64,000 bases of DNA from positions 1-64,000 of the forward strand of contig JANSLP010000011.1 of the NCBI GenBank assembly GCA_029298735.1. The letters run 5' to 3'. The position numbers and the translations under genes are program-made. Position 1 is the first letter of the stretch. Every line of letters starts with the position of its first letter. Positions 52,686 to 64,000 of the stretch are shown one piece after another. The notes beneath the pieces were generated by a model. It did no database searches. It was not told the origin of the DNA and worked only from the letters and a program-made list of their open reading frames with translations. Source of the DNA: Ophiostoma sp. CBS 140.51 (lineage: Eukaryota; Ascomycota; Sordariomycetes; Ophiostomatales; Ophiostomataceae).

Positions 52686-55600
52686 GATCGCGGTTTGGTG
52701 TTCAAGGTCGCTTTCCTATGTGGAAATATGGCGATGGTTCAACTGAAGGTCGAATGCATGGGTCGGTAAGAAGACGTTTCGTGAAAAAGAGAGAGAGAGA
52801 GAGTATAGGTTGACGAGAGACCAGGACAAGAAGCTGTTGAGAAGAGACAGGTCGTGGAAGAGGTGCTGCGGCGGCACAGGGGGATGTGTTTGATAGGCCG
52901 AGAGGTAAACAGCAAAGGCGTGGCTCTTGTTGGTCCGTTTGTAAAGAACCTTTGCAAGAGGACCCAGGTAACGTGTCGAATGGCTGAATGATCGAATGCA
53001 ATTGTCCCTTGTCTCTCTTCTTCATTCCTGCTTCCTTTCAAAAGCGGCGCTGCAAGGCTAGAGATTGGCAGCGTATTTAACCGCAGGCCATTCTAGACAG
53101 GCGGAACAGACGCAAGCAGGCAGATGGACGGGCGAGAGCCAGCTCCTTTCCGCATAGAGGTTGTAAATGGGAGCCCAGCAAAGTGCTGCCGTGGAACGTA
53201 GACGGGTGGTAAGCGATGCACAGAGAGAGATGGAGAAAGGAGAAGTAGGCGGAAAGCTATCGCTGCACGTCGCCTTGTCTTCTTGTTTCCCTGGTACTGC
53301 TACTTCACAGCGACGGCTGGATCGGGACGCGGCAGAGCATCGCCCGACGTGAGGGACGGCTGTTTGTTGGCTGGTGGGAGTGGTGGAAGTCGAGAGTGGT
53401 GAATATCGAGAATGGTGGTGGTGAGGAGAGTGGTGATTTATTGAGGGATAAGGCTGTTGGTGGGAAACGGCTCAACGGTTGGCGGATTGTTAGATGTTTC
53501 GTCACTTTGTCCCTTTGTCGCTCGTGTCCTGCCTTCAGTCGAGAAACGCGGAGCAAGAAAGCAAGGGGCGGTGGTGGTCGAAGGAGAGGCGGGCGTGAGG
53601 ATTTGAGGAGAAAAGAAGGGAGGAGTTTAGTCGAGGAAAAGGTCGAGAAGAAGAGACGACGCCAACGGCGACAAGAAGGAGGAAAGAGGTGAAAGAGGAG
53701 ACGTCGAGAATGGGCCAGATCAGGAGGAATGTGGAAGGTGCAAACAAGCGTGCACTCGTGGTACTTGCCCCGTTAGGTGTAAGCACTCTGGCACTCTAAC
53801 AAACGACTGGCAAAAGAATAAGGGTGCATGTACTCCTCTCTGTCGGTGGCAAAAAGCGGGGGTGGGCAGGATAGACAGGGTGCAGCAGGGAAGGCGGTAT
53901 GGAGGCCCGTTCGACCAATTTCCAAATCGCGCTCTTATTGCCCGGGGAAGGTGCGTTTCTTGGGGCGGTTCTGTCGACTTGGTAGTTCACTTTAGGGCGT
54001 TCATTGGCGCCTTTGCACCGTTAGCTCTTTGCTGTTTGTGACGAGCCTTTAACTGGGGCGGCATGGCCAAGTGTAGTTTAGTGTTGCACCCTTTGACGAT
54101 GCAGCAGGAGCGAAGGATGGATGGGCAAAACGGCGCAGAACAAGGCAGGACCGCTGCTCGTGGTGTGAGAGCAGCCCAAAGAAGAAAGAGACAGACGTGA
54201 CGACTCATGTAAAAAGGGAAACGACGAAAGGAAAGGAGGGACGGGCACGTCCTGGTGGTTCCTTCCTCGCTCTGCCCGGCTTACCTGCTTTTACAATGGG
54301 GGAATACTGTTGAAGAAACAGCGGGCGTCTGTGAATGGAATGAAAAGGGAAAGCGTGACGGGCCATTGGGCGGGCCGCTGGGGTTCTGGGCCAAGGTCCA
54401 TTTTCGGGGCCCATCACCCACCAGCTTAGGCCAATTAGGCAGCCCATTTTGGACTGCTGAGACCTTGCGGCCTCTGGGCAGCCTCTATCTCCTGAACTTT
54501 TGGGTCTTTTGGCTGGCCGATCGTCATGAGAAACAGTGCTGGGGTCTAGATCCCCTGCAAAATTGGGCTGCCACGCACTGACTGCTGAAGGTATCTGGCG
54601 GGTTGGTCGCACCTGCCTGGCCTGACCGGATTGCCTGAAAGGCAACAAAGGACAGGAAAGGAAGGAATGCCATACTTCCTCACGGAGACACATTGGCTTG
54701 TCCTGTCCTTTGTCCTTTGTTGTGGCAGTCGCGACATCTAAGAGAATGGGGCCCGCTACTGCCGGCCGCTCCTGCCGCCACTACGACCACGACGACTGTC
54801 AGCGACAGTGCGAGGAGACGCCGTTCTTTCAAGCCATGTGTTTGACGTGGGAATTGCCTCTTTGGGACCAAAAATCTGGGAATCCTGTATGTACTTGTGG
54901 ACGAAGAAAGAAGGCGCGATCTGGCTGTTGGTAAACGAGTATCAAAGAAGCGATCTATCTGGGCTTCCCAGGGCTCAAAGAAGCGGTCCATGACTTTCAG
55001 CTTCTCAAAGTCCCCGTACTGAGACGGAAGTCGATTCAGAACGTGTATTGTCACAACATGTCACTATTGGGGTCCTTCGCACTTGAAGATCCGACGCGAT
55101 TCTTTCATCAGCCCCCTTTCCACCCAAAATCATTTTGTGTTTCTATTTCTTCCTTCTGCCAGCCTCTTCTTTTTTTCTGTGTATTATTATGTGATCTGGT
55201 CCTTTGGTTGGGCTCTCCTGGAAACACTAAAAGTGCCATCGTTGCCTTGCCGTTGTTGCTATATTGCCCTGTGGCGTGACGACATATAGCGACAGCGACC
55301 AGGGCTGGTCCAATTTAGCGAGGGCTGGCTGAATTACCTTATTGCAATAATAAACGTTCAATGCCTGTCGCCCTTTTTCTCAGCTGTTATATATAGCTAC
55401 TGTAGTAGTACGCAAGCACAAATTTACGGCATGCAGAGGGGTCAAATGAAACCGCAAAACGCAAAACGACACTTGAAAGTCTAGAAGAGGCCCAAGACAC
55501 CGCACTGGCTGAAATACGGAGGAAAAAGAGACAGGAAACAAGGGCGGGGGGCACGGGGTAGGGCTGGATGCACGTTTGTGTGATCACAGACGCCTCCGTA

Positions 55601-55943
55601 CTTCCTCGTTTCTCGTTCGTTTCTCGTTTCCTCCCGACAAGTGGTGTCTGAAACTGCAGCTTTGTGACAGCTCCAGGACAGGGAGCTGTAGCAATAAATA
55701 GATGGGCAATATGTGTCGTAGCACAGCAGGAGGAGAATAGAGCGAAATGTACAAAATGTTGTGCATATGCTCAAGATACGTCACCACATATCTTCAATTC
55801 AGCTGCGCCATTTGGCGTGTTTCTAATCAATGTTCGTTTGTGTATTTTGGGAACAGAAACTTTTATTAATTCAAGCAAGAACGAAATACCAACAATTGCA
55901 CAAAAATACCAAAACTTTTCGCCAAATCCTCCAAACGCCCAAT
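52686..55943. other. Gene-poor region of about 3.3 kb
   Basis: The left part (52.7-53.7 kb) is the promoter and leader of the Ser/Pro-rich gene on the minus strand. It includes an (AG)n tract at 52787-52803. The rest has mixed composition. The longest minus-strand frame (54680-55054) has no recognisable domain. I see no gene. Confidence 0.5.
52787..52803. repeat. (AG)n microsatellite
   Basis: About eight AG units about 100 bp upstream of the minus-strand gene start, which read (CT)n in the leader. Confidence 0.85.
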
Positions 55944-58900
55944 TTATGCGTAGATCTTGACAAACTTCTCATGGAACTGGGCCTGAAGCTTCTGAAAAGC
56001 CACGATAACCATCTTCAGTCCCTGCTCGGGCGACGCCATAGACAAAATATGGTTAGAAGTCGAGAGCGCGCCCGAAAGGGCTTGTGAGGACGCAGACCGG
56101 TTCACCGCTTCCTCCTCCTCCTTCTCACTGTTACTGTCCTCCCACGACTCGACAACCTTGGCTTTCTTCGCTTTCTTCGGTGCCGTCTTCACCTGTGGCA
56201 GCAAGGCATTAGCCTTGCTTCTCTCACCTTTCGTACTCACATAACCAGACGCCATCACGTCCTCGTTGGACTCGTCTTCATCGCCCCCAGCCTCCATATC
56301 CTCGTCGTCCGACAGAGAGAGACCTTCCACTGTCAGATCATCCATGACACTGGAACAAGGGTTGATGAAGTTGGCAAGGCTTGCGATAATCGTCTTCAAT
56401 GTGAGCTCAAAGTCATGCAGGAGGAACCAAACCTCTCCATCCTTGACCCCGTTGGCTTTGACAAGCATCTTCAGGTCGCCGTGACGGAAGAAATCGTAGA
56501 TGTAGGCATTCAAAGGCATCCCGTCCGTATCAGTCGGGTGGATCGCAATGTAGGGCACCGAGGACTCCTCGAGGAACACACCGGAACGCACTGTCGAGCA
56601 CAGCTCACGAATCGACGAAAACTCGTCATTGAAACCAGACAAGGCAGCAAAAGGCGACCGGAGCTCGACAGGGAGCGGTTGGTCATCATCACCCAGTCCG
56701 GGATGAAAAGAGGAACGGCAGTCAAGAGGCCCTGTCAGTGCAACCTTCTGGTGCGTAAATGGCAATGTGTCGTCTGGCCTGCTGGACAGATGTTGCCGTA
56801 CATACGTCTGCACATACGTGCGGAAAATAGACAACGTGCCGGTGTTGTGCTTTCGGAGAATCGTTTCCGCCTCGGATGGGAGCGGTGGTAGCAACACCAC
56901 CGACGAAGATGGTCGCACTATGCCTTCCAGCCAGGCCTGGTCATTGTACCGTCGACAGGGTATGCGATTGAACAGATGTGCAAGTACCAACATGAGATTG
57001 TCCAGGACATTGGGCTCATCTTTCTGGATGTCGGCACAGAGACTGTGAAGGTAGCCAGACTCGAGAAGCGAATGGAACGCAAAGATGGCATTTTCGGTGT
57101 AGTGAAGGTGGCTGACAAGACCACAGAAGTTGATGGGTGTACCCTTTGCCGACAAAAGATTGTGGCGCCGCAGGTATTCGATAGAAAACCGCAGATGGTG
57201 CTTGATGGCCTCCTTGCCCTCAGGACCACCAAGATACATCCGCGTCTGCGAAAAGAGGGACTTGAGAGACTGCCGAGAGTACTCACAACGGCCTGTCTGG
57301 TGAAGAAGACTCGATACACGCAGCACTAGCGAGGTCGAAATCGGAAAGTGACCACGAAGATCCGAAAGGCGCATGGACATGATTTCTTTTACACGCTGCG
57401 GCGCAAAGTCGTAAAAGACGACATTACCGAGGATGTCAAAGCCACGACGGCCTGCACGGCCCGCTCCTTGCCGGTAGTTGAGTGCTGTGAGATATGTCGA
57501 GTCAGCCGAGAATACAACAGTCTTGCAAGGCATGTTGATACCGAGGGCAAGTGTGCCAGTGGCCACTACAGCGGTGAGGAAGCCCTTTCGGAACAGAATC
57601 TCGACCCTACAGAGAAGTTAGTTGAAAGTCCACACCCAAGACATTATAATAGAAAAGTAAAAGTTGAACTTCTTTTTTGTGTACTCACGTTTGAAGATAC
57701 TCGCGGTTCATTCCGGCGTGGTGGACGGCAACACCTCGGCGTAGACCCTCGATGATATAGTCCGCCAGCTGGACGGATGCCAGCTTCTTGACGTAGTCCT
57801 CAAGTTCCATTTTCGACAACTTTGTGTGGTTGGCAAGGCTGAAGCTTTCCAAAGGTGCGTCCGGATCAAAACTGTCCCATTTGCTGCTGTCCTGGTTTGC
57901 AGCCTCACGAATGGAGTCGAGCTTGGATGAGGGGCCATCATCGCCATCGGCATCACTTTGCTTCCCCTTCTTGCGCTTCTTAGCAGGTTTGGCGGCTCTC
58001 TTGGCCAAGGCTTCGGAATCCTTCCTGTATTTTTTGAACGCAGCGATTTTCTTTGACCACTCTGGGCTGGCTGTCTTCCACTGTTTCTCGATTTCACCCA
58101 GTTGGGCAACAATCTGCCTCACAGATTCATTGCAGCCAGTCCGATCGTACAAGAAAATCAGTGCTGGAAGCCCGTCACGCTTTTGTAGATCGACAAGCAG
58201 CTGCAAGGTGCGTTCGCTGCCGTATCGTTCGTACTGCTCTAATTGCTCGAGGGCGGACGAAAGCTCCTTTTGTACTTTGGAAAAGGGCGAGTCATGGTGT
58301 CGCAGCCAGTGCAGCAGCACCTTTTTAAGCTCCGTCTCCCATCTCACAGTTGCGGCCTTGACAACGGCCGAGTCGTCGAAAAACACCTCAGGATCTAATG
58401 CTGAGTCCAGAGGATACTCGTCGGATTGGTGTTTGTTCATGCTTTCCCAGAGTGAGAGGCAGTCACGGGACTCGAAGTTGATGTCGTACAGCGTATCTCT
58501 GCTTCTATCCACAAGGGAGGCCACTGGGTGGATGAACTCGAACGGGGAATCTTGATTCCAACCATCTACACCGAGACCAGGAATTGGCCAGCGGCTCGGA
58601 GAGGAGAAACCGTCGAGTTTGAAGCTGGCTGGCGGTGTCCAGTAGTAGCAGCGGAGGTCAGAGTACCGAGCCGAGTGGATGATCATTTTGAGTTCACGGC
58701 CTTTATCTTTCTCGCAGCCTTCCAGCCAATGCTTGAGCTCAAGCGGATTGCCCACGGTGGCCGAGAGGGCAATGACGGGACACGGGGCCATGAGAAGCAG
58801 CTGCTCCCACACAACACCTTCGTCCGACTGGCCAATGCTATGCACCTCATCAAAGATGATCCATTTGATGCGCGAGGTCCAAGGCGCCTTGCTGCCACCA

Positions 58901-61745
58901 CTACCACTGCTGCTGGAGGGCGACAGTAGCAGATTCTGGAGCATTTGCGGTACCGTGACGAGGACCTGACAGTTGACCGCAGTGTTGACCCGATTGTCTC
59001 TTGTGCTAATGGCCCATACCGACTTTGCCCCCATCATTTGCGGATACGACTTTTGGAAGCGGGCCTGGACGTCAGCGGCGACTTGGTTGCAAAGGGCCTT
59101 GGTCGGAGCGACATAGACGAGGACGCCGTCGTCGCTTTCCAAGAGCACTTGCTTCATGGCATAGAACGATATGAATGTTTTACCGGCGGAGGTCGGTGCC
59201 ACGACGACCAGGCTCTCGCGCTTGTCGATTGTGTCGAGAACATCACGCTGCCATGCATCAGGGTCGAAGTTGCTGACACGCGGATCAGGCTGAGAATCAA
59301 AGCCTTTCTCCATGTACGGCCCGCAATTCTCAAGCTGGAACTTCTGTAAATACTTTGGCAACACTGGAGCCTTTGTGTGTTTGGGGCCTTGTACCAGTTT
59401 TTTGATCTTATCTTCCGATAGAAAAGGCTGGTCCTCTTGCTGGCTGGTTGGCAGAAAGTCGAATTCAAACCCAAACGTGACGGACAGATTTTTTGCTGCC
59501 TGGCTCTGTTTCCCTGTCAAGGGCAGCTTTTGCAAATCGTGGAAATGTTTCCAGACCCGTGCTTTAAGATCCGATTCTGCATCATCGAGGGTTAGTATGC
59601 GGTCGTGTTATGGAAAATTTGTTGCTATTAATAACTGTGGTCAATCTTACCGATGGCCTTGAGATTGCTTTCGTCCTTGGACAGCTGTCCACCAAGAACG
59701 GAACATGCAAGCAGATGAGCGTCGGGACCAATAACTGGCTTCGATGCATGTGGAAGCCTCGTGATGTGGTCAGACAGAAGCTTGTAGTGCTTGAGGATAT
59801 CAGACTCGCGTTGAAGACGCTTAAAGGTGAAGCCCCAATCTGCGATGGCCTTGCGTCGCTCAGCGTCTCGTGCCTCCTTTTCTTGCTGCCGTACAATCTC
59901 CGTACCCTTAGAAGCATTCTTGCCCCGCTTCAGCTTCTCCGGCTTTACCACCCTGTTGTCCTTGGGGGCCTTGGAGTTTCTATTTTGCTCCGGTGTCTTG
60001 GATACCACAATGGTCTCGGGCTCAAGAACTTTGCCAACCGCATTGGTCAAGCTGGCGGCATAGTCCAACAGTCTGTCTCTGAGCTGTTGGTCTTTTTTCC
60101 TTCTCCATTTCTCTCGTTTTGCGTCTTCAACACTGGTTTGCCTAGGTCGAACTGAGATCTTCTTGGTGCTGTGCCAATGGGAGTCGTCTTTGAACGGCTT
60201 AGACTTGAATGCAGATGTCGGTTCATCCTCTTGTCCATCATCTTCATCGACCATAGCATTAACAGCAACATCCCTAAGGAGGGGCTCGAAATCGGGCTGA
60301 GAAAACGCGAGAAGAGAGCCGACATGCTGACAGGGAACTGGCTTAGTAGACACAGAGGTCAGGGAGGATGTGCCGTCAGGCACGGAAACCAAAGGAAGTA
60401 GCTCAATGCCAGTGATTTTATGAAGCAGCGCCTCGAGGATTTTGAAGGTGGCCAGCGAATGCCCCGAAAGGACGACTTTGGGCATATTTTTTAGGACAGA
60501 AGTCCAAATGCGGCCATCAATAAGGTCATAGATGTCACACACCCCAATGTCGCAACGCTCATTTCCAAGATGAGGATCCAAGAGGGCAGTACCAGCGTCA
60601 CAGAAAAGCGACATGAAGCTGCCGTCAAGCAGCGCGGATTCTGGAGTCACGCCCGAGTCTGCATCCGTCGCATCAGTGGGCCGAGCGGATAACGGGCAGT
60701 GCTTCAAGATTGCGAGATGCACCAAAAGTGCGGCTGCTCTTTTTTGCATGTCGCCCGTTTCATCGTGCTTTAGGACCATACTGACGGCAAGAACTACAGT
60801 CCGATCACGGAAGCTGAGGGACATCGAGTCGAGATCCTGCGTGGCATTTTCGTAGAGAAGTCGACGCTTTCGGATACGCTCTGCATCGGTAAAGGCCCTC
60901 AGCTGTCCAGTTGATTTCCAGAATGCTGGGTCGAACTGAATTCCAGGCGTTGCCAAGAAGAGCGTTGCGCGGACCTTTGGTGGGTGTCGTCAGTATAGGC
61001 CAGGAAAGGGTAGTTTGATAGTATGATGCCAATGGCCTGGAAATCTCAGATTACCTCGGAGCTCTTGAACTCAATATCATCGACAAGGCCTACAGTATGG
61101 CCAGCAGAAGTGAGTCGGAAGATGATGGACTCGAATGTCATGACACCGACAGTGCCCTGGGAGGCAGATGCCTGGCCATCCGATACAAAGAAGAGACGAA
61201 TGGGCCTCTTTTTTTTGTACAAATCAAACTCTTCGCTTTCCATGGATGTGAACCGGAAGCAGAGATTTGTTGCCGTCGTTGCTTGCTTGCTGTGATGCTG
61301 CAGATGGCGTATGAGGACCATACGGGCGAGCCGGCGCTTTCGAAAAGCCACATGCCGAGCCTGTTCCTGCCCAGTTGAAGAGTCTTCTTGACTGGTCTTC
61401 CGCTCGGGAAGAAGGAGGTCCTCATGATCGTCAAACCAAAGAATGTTGAAATTGCAACGGCGGCTCTGAAGCTTGCTGAGGAACGTCTCCACGGCATGAA
61501 CGAGATGGAGAAGTTGGAATCCCTCTGTATTGAAGATAATTAGCAGTGCAGCTTTTAAAGGGGAAAAGAAAATTGGAGCAGAATATACCATCAAAGTCAA
61601 CCCTGGCATCGGCAAGACAGTGCATGAGCATCGACTCGCCGTGGATGACACACAGTTCGCGGCCGGCAAAGTCGCCTAGGACATCCTGGCGACGAGGCTG
61701 AGCGGCATGCCGCCACTTCGCAAGGGAGTGGGCAGCCTGCTCCAT
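55944..61745 (-). CDS. Ski2-like DEVH-box RNA helicase, DDX60-related
   Basis: Five exons, 61745-61589, 61524-61055, 60974-59651, 59576-57689 and 57606-55944, encode 1833 residues. The helicase core has APTSAGKT (777-784), DEVH (893-896), SAT (922-924), HHAGMNREY before exon 5, and QGAGRAGRRG (1326-1335). A further C-terminal region with SDDEDMEAGGDEDESNED follows. The N-terminal 650 residues (LGDFAGRELCVIHGESML, then LVHAVETFLSKL) resemble the region that marks DDX60 proteins. Motif set and N-terminus place it in the Ski2/DDX60 group and not in Mtr4 or Ski2 proper, which lack that N-terminus. In animals DDX60 acts in antiviral signalling and translation; in fungi the role is unknown, and RNA binding or RNA decay is a reasonable guess. 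Intron 1 begins with GTATAT. Confidence 0.9.
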
Positions 61746-64000
61746 TGGACGATTGGGTGTCTTTTCTTTTCGATGGCTTTTCTCATGTGTATGTAAAGTT
61801 GGATATTTCCTGTTATGAAGTTAGGTTGAAATATGGAGAGAAAGAAGAACGTCGTCTGCCTTTTATCCCATTTGGCGGCCGCTATTTGCGTCGCGTTTGC
61901 GTTCGCCACGTTTGCTTCGATCTTGATTGCAATTCAATGCTGCAACTCAATGCATTTGGGCACTGTCATTTCTGGTGCCTTCTTCTTGTTGTTTGTTGTT
62001 TGTCCAGCCTCACTTCTGCAGCAGCAGATTTCTGCCTGAAAGACAGTGTGTTGACAATTCAATGTATTGGGATGCTACTCGGAGCTGTAGAGCCGTGCTG
62101 GATGGTTATTTGTGCGACCTCTTGTTGCCTTTTTCTGGTTTGTTCTCGTTTTCTTTGTTTTCACTGGAAACGATTTGGATTGATGAGGCCAACCACCATT
62201 TCGGGTGAAATGATGAGCTGTCCTGCACTATCGGAACACACGGGTGGTGATGGTGTGTAGTGTGTATGCAGTGGTCGGGTGCTGCACCGGATTGTGGTTG
62301 TGTGTGTTTGCAATTTTGTGCCTATTGGTGTTTGTAGGCGCGTTTGAAGATGCATTTTTCCGGGCAGAAATCCAAAACTACCACGACAAAAACAAACGCG
62401 TCGACTTGACATCGTGATAGGAAGGTACGCCGGACGCTCTTTCCCCGTGTAAGTCGAGGTGGAAGGTGCGATCACGTGCATGTGTAGACGACTGCGCTTT
62501 CCTTCGGAAGGCTTAAGCCAGCAGCAGCGTTGACAAGAGAAGAAGGTGCGACTGGGAACTTCGTACTAACGACACGGAAAAGCAACCAAATGGATGGAGT
62601 TCTCAATGGAAAAGCACTTTACAGAACCAGGATAGAGCGACCGGCCGGGTCGGTTGGCTGCCGACGACGCTTGCCGTGTGTCCTTCTGACCGTTTTTGTC
62701 ATTTTGGCGTATCACAGCGTGTCGGGTGCGCGACAAAAGCAACAAAGCGGAGCGCCAGGCACAGGTCTTCGGGATCGCAGTGCACTAATTGACGCCGTTT
62801 CTTTTGCACGTGGACCCTGGCGAGCCTGGTTCCTTCCTCGCCTGGCCTGGCTATTGCTAAAACTCAACTGGCTATTGCCTGTTACCAATTGCCGTTTCTG
62901 GGTCTCTGGCCACCGAGAGCAAGAACAGGGCAGGAGCGAACAGCGAACGCGCAAACTCTAGCCGTGAAAGCCCGAGCTACGACTGGCTGTTGGTTCGTTC
63001 TTGCCTCCCTTCTTGCGCCTACTTCCCCGTACTCCGTCTGACTTCCCCAAATAATACCCCATTTTCCCAGAGCACTCAGTAGTGGAGGAAGGAGGGACCC
63101 ACGACCACGACAAGAACAGAACAGGGGGTGCCCCAAGTGATCCTGCAACTTCCTTCTCCCACTCCCGGCGAACACTACTCCGCCAGAAAAAGACGCCAGA
63201 AAGCGACTCGACGAGATTCCGACGGAAAATACTGGGGATTCATGCTCGCATGCTCATAGCGCGAAAGACGGAAGACTGCACAGCTGACCACTCGGGCTTT
63301 TGTTTGCCGGGATTAGTCCGAAGTTCTGTTGAGGGCATTCGCCAACGAAAGCGGCAGCGCAGAGCCCGCCAGCGTCTTTCTTTCTTTATGAGAACGCATC
63401 GTTGATCGTGAGATTTCTCGTCAGTTTTCACTATTCTGTTCTCTCTTACTGGTTTTCTCGACATCGCATACCTCTACCGACACGGCTGCACACCATCAAC
63501 ACTCTCCAGAGACTGCCGCGCGCTGATGCGTGCATCCGACGCCCTTCACACATCGTCACCGGCTGGCGCAAGGCCATGACACGACTTCCGCGGGGTGTAG
63601 CCCTGCCCCTCCCTCTTGTTTCTTCTTCTCTTTCTCCTGTCTCTTCATCCTCCTCATCCTCCTCCTCCTCTTCTCTCCCCTTCTCTCTCCTCAACTCCTC
63701 ACGTCGGGGCTTCCTCGCTGCTCCCTTCTCATCCTCCACCAGCCAACGCATCCGACGTCCAGTCCACGGACAACGACCATGCGCCGGGCATCCGAGTTCA
63801 GCTCCGGCATCGCGCCATGATGCGCTTCGCCAGCACCGATGGGCGTCGTCGACACCAACCGGCCGGCCAAAAACGGCCATCTTCTTTCCTGGTGGGTCAC
63901 AACGCCACATGCAAAAAAGGGCCAACAGACAGAAGGCACCCAAGAACCTTAGAGCACAACAGCTAACACCCCCAAGGCCAAGGCGTACAGAAAGTCGGGA
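61746..64000. other. Upstream region of the DDX60-like gene and right end of the window
   Basis: No gene is supportable here. Sites include an ACGCGT box (62396-62401) and TCACGTG (62472-62478), both 650-730 bp upstream of the helicase start codon. From about 63.4 to 63.8 kb the plus strand is strongly C/T-rich with CTC/TCC repeats, so a plus-strand gene may start just past the window end. Confidence 0.5.

Noticed and set aside
54680..55054. Minus-strand frame with HVLNRLPSQYGDFEKLK, faintly like a Copia gag
   Set aside because: The likeness covers only a few residues, there is no zinc knuckle, protease or other element part nearby, and the frame is short.
62530..62961. Plus-strand frame of 143 codons with a hydrophobic segment
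   Set aside because: No domain and no coding-type composition; it lies in the divergent upstream region of the helicase gene.

Overview
This window is nuclear DNA from a filamentous ascomycete fungus, most likely a Sordariomycete. The genes have short GT-AG introns of about 50-150 bp with CTAAC-type branch sites. Coding DNA is GC-rich and promoters and 5' leaders are pyrimidine-rich. The gene set is a typical filamentous-fungal one: polo kinase with a long linker, PTPA/RRD, a Yox1-type homeobox factor, Nas2, Ran and Rrp46. An ophiostomatalean origin is possible, but I cannot show it from sequence alone.

Layout, left to right: a WD40-like protein (+); a polo-like kinase (-); an OPA3-family protein (+); an unrecognised protein with a predicted alpha/beta domain (+); a gene-poor stretch of about 7.5 kb; a small multi-pass membrane protein (+); a small SBDS-like protein (-) with a strong hairpin just beyond its stop; a seven-exon Rho-type GEF (-); the proteasome chaperone Nas2/PSMD9 (+); Ran GTPase (+); a ten-exon serine carboxypeptidase (+) next to AT-rich DNA; a Yox1-like homeodomain factor (+); NAD kinase (-); a gene-poor stretch of about 4.8 kb; exosome subunit Rrp46 (-) divergent from a PP2A activator (+); a Ser/Pro-rich protein (-); and a DDX60/Ski2-like DEVH helicase (-). 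I rebuilt all gene models by hand from splice signals. Every multi-exon model closes in frame.

Most genes are conserved housekeeping genes that work independently: mitosis (polo kinase), nuclear transport (Ran), RNA decay (Rrp46, and possibly the helicase), proteasome assembly (Nas2), NADP supply (NAD kinase), PP2A activation and G1/S transcription (Yox1-like). I see no biosynthetic cluster and no clear tRNA, rRNA, CRISPR array or intact transposon. The features most worth a second look are: the DDX60-like helicase; the unrecognised protein at 11594-12623 (a possible CENP-M-like fold); the carboxypeptidase with a probable GC-AG intron; three ACGCGT boxes around the start of the Yox1-like gene; the 13-bp-stem hairpin after the SBDS-like gene; and a possible solo-LTR remnant near 21.4-21.7 kb.
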